A DNA stretch of 64,000 bases from Heloderma charlesbogerti (lineage: Eukaryota > Chordata > Lepidosauria > Squamata > Helodermatidae): positions 1,513,001 to 1,577,000 of the forward strand of contig JANEZZ010000468.1 in the NCBI GenBank assembly GCA_026122225.1, read 5' to 3'. Position 1 is the stretch's first letter. Every line of letters begins with the position of its first letter. The notes below the pieces were generated by a model. It searched no databases, was not told the origin of the DNA, and worked only from the letters and a program-made list of their open reading frames with translations. The position numbers and the translations under genes are program-made. This document shows, piece by piece, positions 32,606 through 44,239 of the stretch.

Positions 32606-32910
32606 ATCCCTGTTTGGATGAACATTCATGTGCATTTTGATACACATTTTTCCAAATGTACACATTCGTTGTGTGTATTTTTCTCCCATTTTTTTAAAAA
32701 AATGTGTTTGTGTGCAAGTTTTCATGCACATTTTTCAAATGTACACATATTATTGAACATGTTTGTCGGGGGTGCCCATGAATCACATTGTCAGCTCAGA
32801 AATGTAAAGACTTTGACCACATTTTGTGTTAGAGTCCATATTTGTTTCTGGGAGGTGCAGAATGGATAAATTCTGGTAAAGAAACAAACTGAAATGAATT
32901 TCTCATACAT
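32606..32910 (-). mobile_element. Probable TAGGGATGT-family element
   Basis: Contains the repeated CATGTGCATTTTGATACACA / TTTTTCAAATGTACACAT text of that family and ends near CATACATCCTACTTTGG. The ends are too worn to pair precisely. Confidence 0.4.
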
Positions 32911-32919
32911 CCTACTTTG

Positions 32920-34295
32920 GACAAGTGACCCTCATAGGGTTCCTCATAGGGATTCATTCCATATCTATCTAGTTTTTATGGCCTGGCTACTACAAAAAAG
33001 CAATGGGAAGGAATATATGGGTGCTGCATCCATCCCACTGTGTCTTTCAGCTTGAGATAGTTGCTTGAGCAATATTTACTCCCCAAGTAATTGCAGCTGA
33101 CACACAGTGAGTGCTTTTCACTTCCCCTTTCCTTCACAGGTGACTGGCTATGTTAGGATATTAATAGCCAAAGGTCGAGAGGGCTTGGGCTGCTTGTCCC
33201 GGCAGAAGATAGGAGAGAGCTTTCTTCTGAGCAGCAGGAATCATTACACCCCAAATGTCTACTTTAAACAAATGAATCGAATAGACAGTAAGCAGAGTGA
33301 TTCTTTTGGATACAGAACAGAGTGGGACTCCACAGGCAAATGAGAAAGGCAGAAGAGAAGCAGAGGGCTCTTTACCCCTGCCTAGCAGGCAGGAGGTTTG
33401 GCACTTGGATCCATTTCACTCTTTTGCTCTGACACGTGAGGCGATGCTTGCTGAGCCTCGTTTAAAGGGTTTAGATAATGTCCCTGCCAAATCTTGCAGC
33501 AAGTCTGAGAATATAATGCATTATAGGCTGTGAGATGCTCAGATAAAAGTCAAGGGGGTGGGGGAGGAGAGAAAGGAAATGTAAGATAAATATATGTGTT
33601 CATTGTGTGTGGCAGCTGAGCTCCACAAATAGAGCAAAATCCATGGCCTAAGTAACCTTACTGAACTGGAGCTTAATGTATAACCCATAGCCTTTTGCTT
33701 CCAATGCCTGTGCTTCTGATGGTTGGTGCTGTGGTTAGGTCTGTATCTCCCAAGGGGCTAGCATTAGATGGGACTAGTATTGAACCAACATTTTTGACTT
33801 ATTTTGTTTCAGGTTTTAAAAAGCAGTGGGGGGGGGGCGGACATTGAGAAATCAAGCCACCCCCTGCCTCAGTATCTTTCATGGGCCAAGATAAATTCTT
33901 AACATTAGTCCAGTGGAGGGGGCTTAACCATAACAAGTTGCAGAATGGTTTGTTTGCAAGTTCTTTTTGTAACAAATTAATCCATCACCACTTACAGTGA
34001 TGGAGCTCCAAACTGACATCTCAGCAAGCCAAGTTGTCACCTACCAATGCCTCAGAAAGGATGCTTTGTCAGGACATAGCTTTATTTAAGAGGCATTACC
34101 GGGTTTGTTTGTTTTAAAAAAATAGGGCACCCACCATAAAAACCCTTGGCTCACACTGGCCCCCAACCCCATTTCAACTCAGACTCTGATTCAGCATTTT
34201 GGAAAACATCCCGCTTCTGCTCTTGCCAATTTGTAGTTGGACCACTTCAGCTCGGAACCTAACCTGAGTCAATGTTTGGAAAAATGTGTCTTTAT
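32920..34295. other. Unassigned non-coding sequence
   Basis: No motif, RNA gene or repeat recognised; a G run sits at 33830. Confidence 0.4.
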
Positions 34296-34299
34296 GCTT

Positions 34300-34900
34300 C
34301 CTGTTGACTACCATGGGAAATTAGAAAAAAAAAAACCTGCAACTTTTTTCTCTTGGTCAGAAGTGGATGATAATTTCAGGCGTAGTAGCCCCTGAGAAGG
34401 GGATTACACCTGCCCAATGTCAGAAAAATAGGTGCAGGGTTTATATTTTGATTTTCTTTTAAAGGGAATTGCCAATAACACTTCAATTCCTTGGAAGAAT
34501 TGGATAAAAATTTCAGGATTCATTGCTCCCTCAGAGGAGATCATGTCTGCCAAATTTCAGAATGATAACTACAAGGGTTTTTGTGCAAGGGTGGCCTTGA
34601 CATTTTGAGGTCTCCAAAAGAGGACATACTTATCTCCCTATTTTGCTTGTGGAAAATTATGGACAGCCTAGAGTTGTCTCTAGGTAAGAAACCAGCAAAA
34701 TTTCAGAAGGATAGGTGTAGCAGTTCATGTGGAAGGGGAATTCTCCAATTTGGGCGAGGGAGTGATTTGCTTTCCCTTCCATTCATCCCTTTCCCACTAA
34801 TTTTTGGGTAAATTTGTATGAAAATACACATGTCATTAGAGGTGTCCCTCATGCAAGAAATCTGCAAAGTTTCTGAAGGATATACATGCATGCACATTTA
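34300..34900 (-). repeat. Degenerate tandem array, same family as 36920-37410 but inverted
   Basis: The phrase 'CCAAATTTCAGAA.GATA' recurs at about 34413, 34549, 34694 and 34863 (spacings 136-169). Each is followed by a variant of GGTGCAGGGTTTTTGTG. The reverse complement of the array at 36920-37410 gives TGCCAAAGTTCAGACAGTTA and GTGGCTTTTGTGCTAG in the same order, with CCCTATGGAGATGA matching TCAGAGGAGATCATG upstream. Older and more diverged than its partner. Confidence 0.65.
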
Positions 34901-34974
34901 GAATTACTAGAATTTATTTACATTTCACCAATATTAGCAATAGGCAACATGGGTGGGAAGGTGCTATTCCACTC

Positions 34975-35085
34975 ATGTCCTGCTTGTGGGTTTCCCATGG
35001 GCATCTGGTTGGCCACGGTGTGAACAGAATGCTGGACTAGATGAACCTTGGTCTGATGCAGCATAGCTCTTCTTGTGTTCTTAAA
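34975..35085 (+). mobile_element. CR1-like LINE 3' terminus
   Basis: TCATGTCCTGCTTGTGGGTT, GGCATCTGGTTGGCCACGGT, AGAATGCTGGACTAGATGAA, CTTGGTCTGATGCAGCATAG: uninterrupted copy of the terminal segment at 14639-14735. Confidence 0.7.
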
Positions 35086-35089
35086 TAGA

Positions 35090-35630
35090 GAGTGCCTCTG
35101 AGCATGTGCAGAAAGTGTTTCTTTCACCACTGCCACTCACATTCTCCCCCTACCAATTCTATTACCCTCCATGCAACCATCCCTCCTCATCCTATCATCC
35201 TCCAGCAACTCTTCATCAAAACAGATGTCTTGTTTTGTACAGCTCCTCTCTGCCTCCTCCTTGTTATGCACAAGCTCTCATTGTATCTTCCTCCCCATAA
35301 CTTCATTTGTGCCAAGACTTCACCAGGATTCAGCCAATGAGTCTGTTTTCAAAACTAGGGCTAAGTTATGGAGAAACTCTGAGCATGTACTAAGTGCCTT
35401 TCCCTCAACACTGAAGCTAGAGTTCAGGCAAAAAAAAACCCCTCCCAAACCCCCAAACCCACAAATGACAAAACATGCATAGGATTGAGCTGAAAGGGTA
35501 GTCAATTCATTAGAAGGAACTGAGTAGGCATTGTATTAAGCTTGCAGTACCATGCTCACAACTCAGGACTTATTTCTGAGTAAACATGCAGAACATCAAG
35601 GTGCAAACGTCCCTGCAAAAGTAACTTATG
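35090..35630. other. Unassigned sequence
   Basis: Pyrimidine-rich at 35140-35300 with several overlapping frames; no motif. Confidence 0.4.
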
Positions 35631-35637
35631 CTGGAAT

Positions 35638-35715
35638 CCTATGCACACTTTCCTGAGGGTAAGCCTCATTAAACATAATGGGACTTCTGAGTAGGCATAC
35701 ATAGGATTGCATAAA
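35638..35715. mobile_element. MITE (GGAATCCTATGCACAC family)
   Basis: GGAATCCTATGCACACTTTC faces GCATACATAGGATTGC. The centre ATTAAACATAATGGGACTT carries the usual AATGGGACTT motif. Half copies are at 6010-6060 and 56900-56970. Confidence 0.65.
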
Positions 35716-35789
35716 TTAGCAATATTTATCTCCCCTCCACTTAAAAAACAAACCAAAAACTATTGTTTTTTATTAAAGCTTTTTGTTCA

Positions 35790-35990
35790 TAGGAACACAG
35801 GAAGCTGCCTTATACTGAGTCAGACCCTGGGTCCATCTAGTGAAGTATTGTTGACACTGACTGGCAGCAGCGGCTCTCCAGAGTTTCAGGCAGGATTCTT
35901 TCCTAGCCCTACCTGGAGATGCTGGGGATTGAACCTGGGACCTTCTGCATACCAAACATGTGCTCTGCCACTGAGCTGCAGCCTGCAGCC
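35790..35990 (-). mobile_element. tRNA-derived SINE, near complete
   Basis: On the minus strand, box A lies in the complement of 35961-35980 (GCAGCTCAGTGGCAGAGCA) and box B GGTTCAATCC is the complement of 35927-35936. The body continues through CATCTCCAGGTAGGGCTAGG, the AGAGCCGCTGCTGCCAGTCA segment and the 3' end GTATAAGGCAGCTTCCTGTG. This is the reference copy for the fragments at 5088, 23998 and 27742. Confidence 0.85.
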
Positions 35991-35999
35991 TTCCTATTG

Positions 36000-36915
36000 C
36001 TGGATGATGGCAACTGACAAACAAAACAGCCCCCGATTTGTTTCTCTGTATCCATGTGAATCCACTTTTCTCAAAGGCTTGAGTGGGGAGAAGGAGAAAA
36101 ACAAACCCTCTTGTCTGTTTCTATAAAGTCAAATACAGTTCAGAACTTCTCTTGCCCACTGAAGAGAATTATCTTTAAGAATTCCCCAAGATATTCTCTG
36201 GGTGGAATAAAGAAGAGAAAGAAAGATAGAACAGGGTAGGGGAGAGAAGAAGAAAAGAAGAATGGCAATTGGAAATGTGCGCAGCGGTGGGGGGTAGAGA
36301 GAATTACCTAAGCCAACTGGCTCCTTTCAGAGAGGTAGTACTTCAGAGGAATTTAGGAGACTGTGGAGGGTTTGTAAGGATTGCAAGTACTTAACTTTAT
36401 GAGGTGAGGTGACTGAGGGCTTTTTCTAGCTTTTTAAAAACCTATTTAAAAGCCGCAGCAATTTCTCGATCATGATGCCACATACTCCTAACCCTCCCTT
36501 TGGAATTATTTGACTCCTACCGCTATTTCAAAGAAATTAAAGTGGAGGGGGACAAAGAAGTTTGTGGAGGCTGATTGGATCCTTTGCTGTACTGAAGCTA
36601 CTAAACTTCTGCAGAATCCAAAGGTTCCAGTTTGGGGCAGTAAAATCAGGTGCTGTGTGAAATACCAGTATTTCACATGGAGCTCTTTCTTCCCTTCCTT
36701 CTCCCTCTTCAAAATTTCATTGCAAGCAAGCTCCCAATAGTGGGCATGTAAGAGCAGAAAAGTAGGGGGAGAGAGGTTTTTTGCACCTCAATAAAAACCC
36801 CTACACCAGAGATAGTGACATCCTAATGGTCACCTTAAATACCTTTTGATTAGGATCTCTAATCCCTGGGTGTCTTGACAGTTTTTACTTTTTGTTTTAG
36901 ACTTTGAGAAAAGGA
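36000..36915. other. Unassigned non-coding sequence
   Basis: A purine-rich patch (36190-36290) and nothing else that I can identify. Confidence 0.4.
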
Positions 36916-36919
36916 GACT

Positions 36920-37410
36920 TTACACATGGCTAGTGCAAAAGCCACTGGACCTAACTGTCTGAAATTTGGTAGGTTCAGTCAGCTCCATAGGGCCTGCCAG
37001 GTCACAAATTTCCATGCATGTATGTGGAAGCACAAAAAAATTATAGCTCTTTGCTTTGACACATTTTCTTGGAAAAAGCAAATTTTACCTGTGGCTAGCA
37101 CAAAAGCCACTGGACCTAACTGTCTGAACTTTGGCAGGCTCAGTCATCTCCATAGGGGCTGCCAGGTCCCCAAATTCCATGCACGTATGTGGAAGCACAA
37201 AAAAAGTATAGCTCTTTGCTTTGACACATTTTTTTGAAAAAAGCAAATTTTACTGTGGCTAGCATAAAGGCCACTAGGCATAACTGCCTGGAATTGGGCA
37301 GATTCAATCAGCTCCATGGGGGTTACGAAGTCCCCAAATTTCATGTATTTATCATACAAACTAAAAAAGTTATGTCCATTTCTGTTTTCCAGTGCAAGTA
37401 AATGGGAAAA
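36920..37410 (+). repeat. Tandem array, three monomers of about 165 bp
   Basis: GGCTAG.. starts recur at 36928, 37093 and 37257 (periods 165 and 164). Monomers 1 and 2 are very similar (GCCACTGGACCTAACTGTCT, CATGTATGTGGAAGCACAAA, TAGCTCTTTGCTTTGACACA); monomer 3 is diverged. Because 165 is a multiple of three, one 103-codon frame (36926-37237) spans two monomers as a roughly 55-residue repeat. I do not think it is a gene. Confidence 0.88.
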
Positions 37411-37854
37411 TGAAAAAAAAAAAAAAAGCAATTCGGACAGCTCAGCTGCAAAGATCCAGGGCACAGCTGCAAAGATCCGGGGCCTCTGCCCAGGTGTGCC
37501 TTCCTATAACAATGCCCCTGCCTGGCAATCACTTCTGCCTCGGCATGATTTACAGTGTCACACGTGTGTTGCAATGGTTACATACACGGTATTTCTTTGG
37601 ATGTGCCCTACCTGGATCCCAGTAATGGCAGAGACGTCTTCCATACCTTTCCCAAGGCCTGAATGGCATCTCCCAATTCAGACAAAGGCTTTCATTCCCA
37701 AAGCAGCAGAACTTGGGGAAACTCCATAACACCCTCCAGGGGCAAAGTTTTTAAAAATAATTTCCCCTGGCTCCAGAGAACTTTGCTAAAAATGCCACCT
37801 AAATGTCATGATCTGAGAACGGGCCCACAAAATGGAGGTGGCATTTTTGGTACA

Positions 37855-40305
37855 GCTTTAGTAGTAATAGTAATGGGGTACTTCAATTTTCCCGATATTT
37901 GTTGGGAGACAAATTCTGCAAAACATGGCCCCTCCAGGAAATTCCTGACTTGTGTGGCGGATAACTTCCTCCTACAGAAAGTAGAGGAAGGAACTAGAGG
38001 ATTGGCTATCCTTGACTTGATCCTAACCAACAGAGGTGACTTAGTGGATAAAGTAGCAGTTACAGGAACTCTGGGGGAAAGCGACCATGTTGTACTTGAG
38101 TTCTTGGTTCTAAGGGAAGCAAAAGCCAAGTGTAGTCAAACGCATACCCTGGATTTTAGGAAAGCTGATTTTAATAAACTCAGAACAATGATCAGTAAGG
38201 TCCCATGGCAAGCGACGCTAACGAGAAAAGGAGTCCAAGATGGGTGGGAGCTTTTAAAAAAGGACATTCCCAAGGCACGATCACAAACAATTCCAACAAG
38301 AAGAAAAGGTGGAAGAAAACAGAAGAAGCCAATGTGGCTTCACAAAAAGCTTAGGGATGACCTGAAAACAAAAAAGGACACATATATGGAAAGAAGGCCC
38401 AGTAACAAAGGAAGAGTACAGGCAGGTAGCACAGAATTGCAGGGATGGCATCAGGAAGGCTAAAGCTGAGAACGAGCTGAGGTTAGCGAGGGATGCTAAA
38501 AGCAACAAAAAGGCTTTCTTCAGCTACGTGCATAGTAAAAGGCAGAGGAAAGAAATGGTTGTTCAGCTATTAAATAAGGATGGCAAAACGATAACAGATG
38601 ACAAAGAAAAGGCAGAGGTGCTCAATTCCTACTTTGGCTCAGTCTTCTCCCAAAAGAGGGTCTATGACCCCCCTGGGAAAGGCAAATTACAGGCTGAAGG
38701 GGCAAGACTGCAGCTTGAGATAGATAGGCATATGGTCAAGGAAAACCTAATTACTTTGAATGAGTTCACATCTCCAGGGCCAGATGAACTGCATCCTAGA
38801 GTAATAAAGGAACTGGCAGAAGAACTCTCAGAACCGCTGTCTATTCTCTTTGAGAAATCATGGAGGATGGGGGATGTGCCAGATGATTGGAGGAGGGCTA
38901 ATGTTGTCTCTATCTTCAAAAAGGGTAAAAAGGAAGAACCTGGGAACTACAGACCAGTCAGTCTGACATCAATCCCAGGGAAAATTCTGGAGCAGATGAT
39001 AAAGCAATCCATCTGGAAGCACCTTGAAAACAATGCAGTGATTACTCGAAGCCAACATGGATTTGTCAAAAACAAGTCCTGCCAGACAAATCTGATCTTA
39101 TTTTTCGATCAAGTAACCTCCCTTGTAGACCGTGGGAATGCTGTAGACATCATATACCTTGACTTCAGCAAAGCTTTCCACAAAGTGCCCCATGATATCC
39201 TGATGAGCAGACTAGCTCAAAGTGGGCTAGATGAAACAATGATCCAGTGGATCCAGAGTTGGCTACAGAATCGGATTCAAAGAGTGCTTCTCAATGGGAC
39301 CTTCTCAAACTGGGGAGAGGTAATGAGTGGGGTACTTCAGGGCTCAGTCCTGAGCCCAGTGCTCTTCAACATTATTATTAATGACTTGGACGAGGAGGTG
39401 CAGGGAATGCTGATCACATTTGCAGATGACACAAAATGGGGTGGGATAGCTAATACTTTGGAAGACAGAAACAAAATTCAAAGTGATCTGGATAGACTGG
39501 AGCACTGGGCAGAAAACAACAGAATGACATTTAATAGGGATAAATGCCAAGTTCTGCATCTAGGAAAAAGAAACCAAATGCACAGTTACAAGATGGGGGA
39601 TACGTGGCTCAACAATACTACAAGCGAGAAAGATCTTGGAGTTGTTGTCGATCACAAGCTGAATATGAGCCAACAATGTGATGTGGCTGCAAAAAAGGCA
39701 AGTGCTATTTTGGGCTGCATTAATAGAAGCATAGCTTCCAAATCCCGGGAAGTACTAGTTCCCCTCTACTCAGCACTGGTTAGGCCTCATCTGGAGTACT
39801 GTGTCCAGTTCTGGGCACCACACTTGAAGAAGGATGCAGACAAACTGGAGAGGGTTCAGAGGAGGGCAACAAAGATGATCAGGGGACTGGAAACAAAGCC
39901 CTTTGAAGAGATACTGAAAGAACTGGGCATGTTTAGCCTTGAGAAGAGAAGACTGAGGGGAGATGATAGCACTCTTCAAGTACTTGAAAGGTTGTCACAG
40001 AGAAGTAGGCCAGGATCTCTTCTTGATCATCCCAGAGTGCAGGACACGGAATCATGGGCTCAAGTTACAGGAAGCCAGATTCCGGCTGAACATCAGGAAA
40101 AACTTCCTGACTGTTAGAGCAATACGACAATGGAACCAATTCCCTAGGGAGGTGGTGGGCTCTCCCACGCTGGAGGCATTCAAGACGAGGCTGGACAGCC
40201 ATCTGTCAGGGATGCTCTGACTTGGATTCCTGCATTGAGCAGGGGGTTGGACTCGATGGCCTTGTAGGCCCCTTCCAACCCTACTGTTCTATGATTCTAT
40301 GATTT
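37855..40305 (+). mobile_element. CR1 LINE, 5'-truncated
   Basis: About 2.45 kb with the later endonuclease, full reverse transcriptase and the CR1 3' end (TTGGACTCGATGGCCTTGTA, CCCCTTCCAACCCTACTG), closing with two ATTCTATG units at 40289-40305. CR1 elements do not use a poly-A tail; this octamer tail is diagnostic. The left edge is approximate. Confidence 0.9.
37858..40220 (+). pseudogene. CR1 ORF2 with lesions
   Basis: Frame 1 (to 38463) carries the C-terminal half of the endonuclease: VVIVMGYFNFPDICW, where the usual GDFN box reads GYFN, then ILDLILTNRGDLVDKV and ESDHVVLEF. A frameshift between 38440 and 38528 leads to a 529-codon frame: TSPGPDELHPRVIKELA, NYRPVSLTSIPGKILEQMI, QHGFVKNKSCQTNL, LDFSKAFHKVPHDIL (normally AFDKVPH), GVLQGSVLSPVLFN (normally GVPQG) and ITFADDTKWG with both catalytic Asp. 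The C-terminal VRPHLEYCVQFWAPHLKKDADKLERVQRRATKMI is the CR1 signature. A 2-nt loss near 39960 (LRGDD in place of LRGDMIALFKYLKG) moves the last 85 codons to another frame, ending at 40220. Confidence 0.87.
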
Positions 40306-40309
40306 ACAT

Positions 40310-41090
40310 GGGGCAGCCTGCGTTTTCTGAAGTTGCCCTGAAATGTCTTGGTAGTGATGCAGCCCGACAACTGTCCTCTGTCATTCCAAAGAGAAGAAAT
40401 CATGGAACTGCTACATCAAATATAAACATATTTGTAAAGAGGGAAGACCGTGTTATGCTATATAGATTGGGGTGGGGAACATACATGGACCACATGTGGC
40501 CCCTGCAGCCCCCCAGTGGTAGCCCATGGGGGAGTGGTCCAAGTGGGTGAAAATGGCCCCCAGAACTCCCAATGTTGCCCACCCAATATAGATGGAAATT
40601 AGTTATAGCTACTATCCATACCACAAGTCTTCCTTTAACTGTGACAGGGAACAATATCCCTGAAGAAGAGAGAGCTTCTACTGTCTCCAGTAGACTGCTT
40701 CCTTGTTTTCCAAATTTGCGCCTTATCACATCTGCACTTGGGCCATGTCCTATTTGACGTTTGGGCTGGATTCTTTCAGGTGTGACAGAAACCCTATGAT
40801 TCCCAGACTGCAACTACTAGCTTTCCATTGTTTTCAGTGTACATGGACATCTGGAGGGCCACCATTTCCCCACCCCTGGTGAAGAATGTATTGAGAGCTG
40901 TCCTGCATATTTTTAAAAATCCTGGTTGTTTTTAGTATGCAGAAGATCAGCAACTCTGAAGTTTCCCTATTCCCCTTAACAGCCTTTCCAAATGCTGCTT
41001 GGATAGGTTTTAAATCTTGGGCTGTTTCACCCTCTTCCTGTTGAATCTGGGTACATTCTGCTCTTGAGCCCTATGCTGCTGTAACCATTT
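40310..41090. other. hAT-like fragment and unassigned DNA
   Basis: From about 40468 (GGGGTGGGGAAC) to 40878 (TTTCCCCACCCCTG) the paired ends resemble a CAGGGGTG-type hAT element of some 410 bp, with ACATCTGGAGGGCCACC at the right arm. No target duplication can be read, so this is tentative. Confidence 0.4.
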
Positions 41091-41094
41091 CCAG

Positions 41095-41290
41095 AGGGGT
41101 AGCTGTGTTAGTCTGTTGCAGCAAAAACAACAAAGAGTCTTGTGGCACCTTAAAGACTAACACAATTATTATGGCACATACGTTTTCGCGGAAGAGCATG
41201 GGATGAAGTGGACTCTAGTCTACAAAAGCTTAAGCCATAAAACATTTGTTAGTCTTTCAGGTTCCACAAGAATCTTCATTGTGTTTTTAT
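41095..41290 (+). mobile_element. Interspersed amniote repeat, unclassified
   Basis: GGTAGCTGTGTTAGTCTGTT, GCAGCAAAAACAACAAAGAG, TCTTGTGGCACCTTAAAGAC, then a TTTTCGCGGAAGAGCATGGG region. I know this text from many reptile genomes but cannot name the family safely. Confidence 0.5.
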
Positions 41291-41374
41291 GCTGGCTGAT
41301 GGCCTTTGGTATCTGCTATGCCTATTGTAATCTTCTAGAAGTTGGCATCTGTTCATAAATTTTATGGATTTTTC

Positions 41375-43490
41375 TTATCCTGGGAGTTTGTCTATGTTGT
41401 TGTTGTTCAGTCGTTCAGTCGTGTCCGACTCTTCGTGACCCCATGGACCATAGCACGCCAAGCCTTCCTGTCCTCTGCTCTCTCCCGGAGTGTGCTCAAG
41501 TTCATATTTTAGCCATCTCATCCTCTGTCGTCCCCTTCTCCTTTTGCCTTCCATCTTTCCCAGCATCAGGGTCTTTTCCAGAGAGTTTTCTCTTCGCATT
41601 AGGTGGCCAAAATATTTGAGCTTCAGCTTCAGTATCTGTCCTTCCAAAGAGCAGTCAGGGTTGATTTCCTTTAGGATTGACTGATTTGACCTCCTTGCAG
41701 TCCAGGGGACTCGTAAGAGTCTTCTCCAGCACCACAGTTCGAAGGCATCAATTCTTCGGCGCTCAGGCTTCCTTATAGTCCAGCTCTCACAGCCATACGT
41801 TGCTACTGGGAAAACCATAGCTTTGATTATACGGACCTTTGTCGGCAAGGTGATGTCTCTGCTTCTTACTATGCAGTCTAGGTTTGCCATAGCTTTCCTC
41901 CCAAGGAGCAAGCGTCTTTTAATTTCATGGCTACAGTCACCGTCTGCGGTGATCTTGGAGCCCAAGAAAGTAAAATCTGTCACTGCTTCCATTTCTTCCC
42001 CTTCTATATGCTAGGACGTGATGGGGCCAGATGCCATGATCTTCATTTTTTTTTAATGTTGAGTTTCAAACCAGCTTTTGCACTCTCCACTTTCACCCTC
42101 AACAAGAGGCTCTTTAGATCCTCTTCGCTTTCTGCCATGAGGGTGGTATCGTCTGCGTATCTGAGATTGTTGATAATTCTCCCGGCAATCTTAATTCTGA
42201 CCTGTGATTCATCCAACCCGGCATTTCTCATGATGTACTCTGCATATAAGTTAAATAAGCAGGGTGACAATATACAGCCTTGTTGTACTCCTTTCCAAAT
42301 TTGGAACCAATCAGTTGTTCCATGTCTGGTTCTTACTTTTGCTTCTTGACCCTCGTACAGGTTTCTCAGGAGACAGGTAAGGTGGTCTGGTACTCCCATC
42401 TCTTTAAGAATTTGCCACAGTTTGTTGTGATCCACACAATCAAAGGCTTTAGCATAGTCAATGAAGCAGAAATAGACGCTTTTCTGGAATTCTCTTGCTT
42501 TCTCCATGATCCAGTGAATGCTGGTGATTTGATCTCTAGTTCCTCTGCCTCTTTGGAACCCAGCTTGTACTTCTGGTAGTTCTCGGTTCACATGCTGCTG
42601 AAGCCTAGCTTGTAGAATTTTGAGCATAACCTTGCTGGCATGTGAAATGAGCGCAATTGTACGGTAGTTTGAACACTCTTTGGCATTGCTCTTCTTTGGA
42701 ATTGGAATGTAAACTGACCTTTTCCAGTCTTGCGGCCACTGTTGAGTGTTCCAAATTTGTTGGCATATTGAGTGCAGCACTTTAACAGCATCATCTTGTA
42801 GGATTTTAAATAGCTCAGCTGGAATACTGTCATCTCCGCTAGCTTTGTAGTTAGTAATGCTTCCTAAGGCCCACTTGACTTCACACTCTAGGATGTCCGG
42901 CTCAAGTTCAGTGACCGCACTATCATGGCTATCAGGGACATTAAGATCTTTCCTGTATAGTTCTTCTGTGTATTCTTTCCACCTCTTCTTAATCTTCTCT
43001 GCTTCTGTTAGGTCCCTGCCTTCTTTGTCCTTTATCATGCCCATCTTTGTACAAAACGTTCCCTTGATATCTCCGATTTTCTTGAAAAGATTTCTAGTCT
43101 TTCCCATTCTATTGTTTTCCTCGATTTCTTTTCATTGTTCTTTTAAGAAGGCCTTCTTGCCTCTCCTTGCTATTCTCTGGAACTCTGCATTCAGTTGGAT
43201 ATATCTTCCCCTTTCTCCCTTGCTTTTCGCTTCCCTTCTTTCCTCAGCTACTTGTAAAGCCTCCTCAGACAGCCATATCATATCTTTGCTTTCTTGCATT
43301 TCTTTTTCTTTGGGATGGATTGAGTTGCTGCCTCCTGAACAATGTTACGGACCTCCGTCCATAGTTCCTCAGGCACTCTGTCTATCAGGTTTAATCCCTG
43401 AAATCTATTCCTCACCTCCACTGTATATTCATAAGGGATATGATTTAGGTCATACCTGAATAGTTTAGTGGTTTTCCCTACGTTCTTCAA
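41375..43490 (-). pseudogene. BovB ORF2 reverse transcriptase and C-terminus (copy 2)
   Basis: A 354-codon frame (43107-42043) covers DSIPAELFKILQDDAVKVL, YIPIPKKSNAKECSNYRTIA, GFQRGRGTRDQI, FIDYAKAFDCVDH, QQGCILSPCLFNLYAEY and NLRYADDTTLM, all key RT residues present. It ends in a lengthened T run (42046-42055 on the plus strand) where copy 1 stays in frame. The following frame (41992-41375) holds the C-terminal domain: ITADGDCSHEIKRRLLLGRK, YGCESWTIRKPERRRIDAFE, WCWRRLLRVPWTARRSNQSI and YFGHLMRRENSLEKTLMLGK. The upstream linker (43490-43278) and endonuclease text (43500-44239) are in other frames. Confidence 0.87.
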
Positions 43491-44239
43491 TTTAAGCCGA
43501 AATTTTGCAACAGGAAGCTCATGATCTGAGACACAGTCAGCTCCAGGTCTTGTTTTGACTGACTGTATAGAGCTTCTCCATCTTTGGCTGCAAAGGACAT
43601 AATCAATCTGATTTCGATATTGACCATCTGGTGATGTCCATGTGTAGAGTCGCCTGTTGTGCTGTTGGAAAAGAGTGTTTGCTATGATCAGCGTGTTCTC
43701 TTGGCAAAACTCTATTAGCCTTTGTCCTGCTTCATTTTGTACACCAAGGCCATGCTTGCCTGTTATCCCGGTGATTTCTTGACTTCCTACTTTAGCATTC
43801 CAATCCCCTATGATGAAAAGGACATTTTTGGGGGGTGTTAGTTCTAGAAGGTGTTGTAGGTCTTCATAGAACCGCTCAACCTCAGCTTCTTTGGCCTCAG
43901 TGGTTGGGGCATAGACTTGGAATCACTGTGATGTTGAATGGTTTGCCTTGGATTCGTACTGAGATCATTCTATCGTTTTTGAGATTGTACCCCAGTACTG
44001 CTTTTCCCACCCTTTTGTTGACTATGAGTGCTACTCCATTTCTTCTAAGGGATTCTTCCCACAGTAGTAGATATAATGGTCACCTGAATTAAATTCGCCC
44101 ATGCTTGTCCATTTTAGTTTGCTGATTCCCTAGATGTTGATGTTCAGTCTTGCCATCTCATGTTTGACCACCTTCAGCTGACCTTGATTCATTGATCTTA
44201 CATTCCAGGTTCCTAAACAATATTGTTCTTTACAGCATC
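41391..44239 (-). mobile_element. BovB LINE, 5'-truncated, copy 2
   Basis: Same orientation and very high similarity to copy 1, beginning with the BovB 3' text GTTGTTCAGTCGTTCAGTCG near 41400. It stops at 44239 (TTTACAGCATC), where copy 1 continues for some 370 bp more to its 5' end, so it is 5'-truncated. I found no target duplication. The reverse transcriptase is better preserved than in copy 1. Confidence 0.92.

Noticed and set aside
35106..35482. Ser/Pro/Cys-rich frames in three phases
   Set aside because: All three overlap the same pyrimidine-rich tract; composition explains them.
36926..37237. A 103-codon repetitive frame with Cys and His residues that look like a zinc finger
   Set aside because: The open frame follows from a 165-bp period divisible by three; the inverted older array has no matching long frame and Cys/His spacing fits no zinc-finger class.
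34300..37410. Tandem arrays considered as a CRISPR-like structure
   Set aside because: Units are about 165 bp without constant short repeats and unique spacers, in a vertebrate context.
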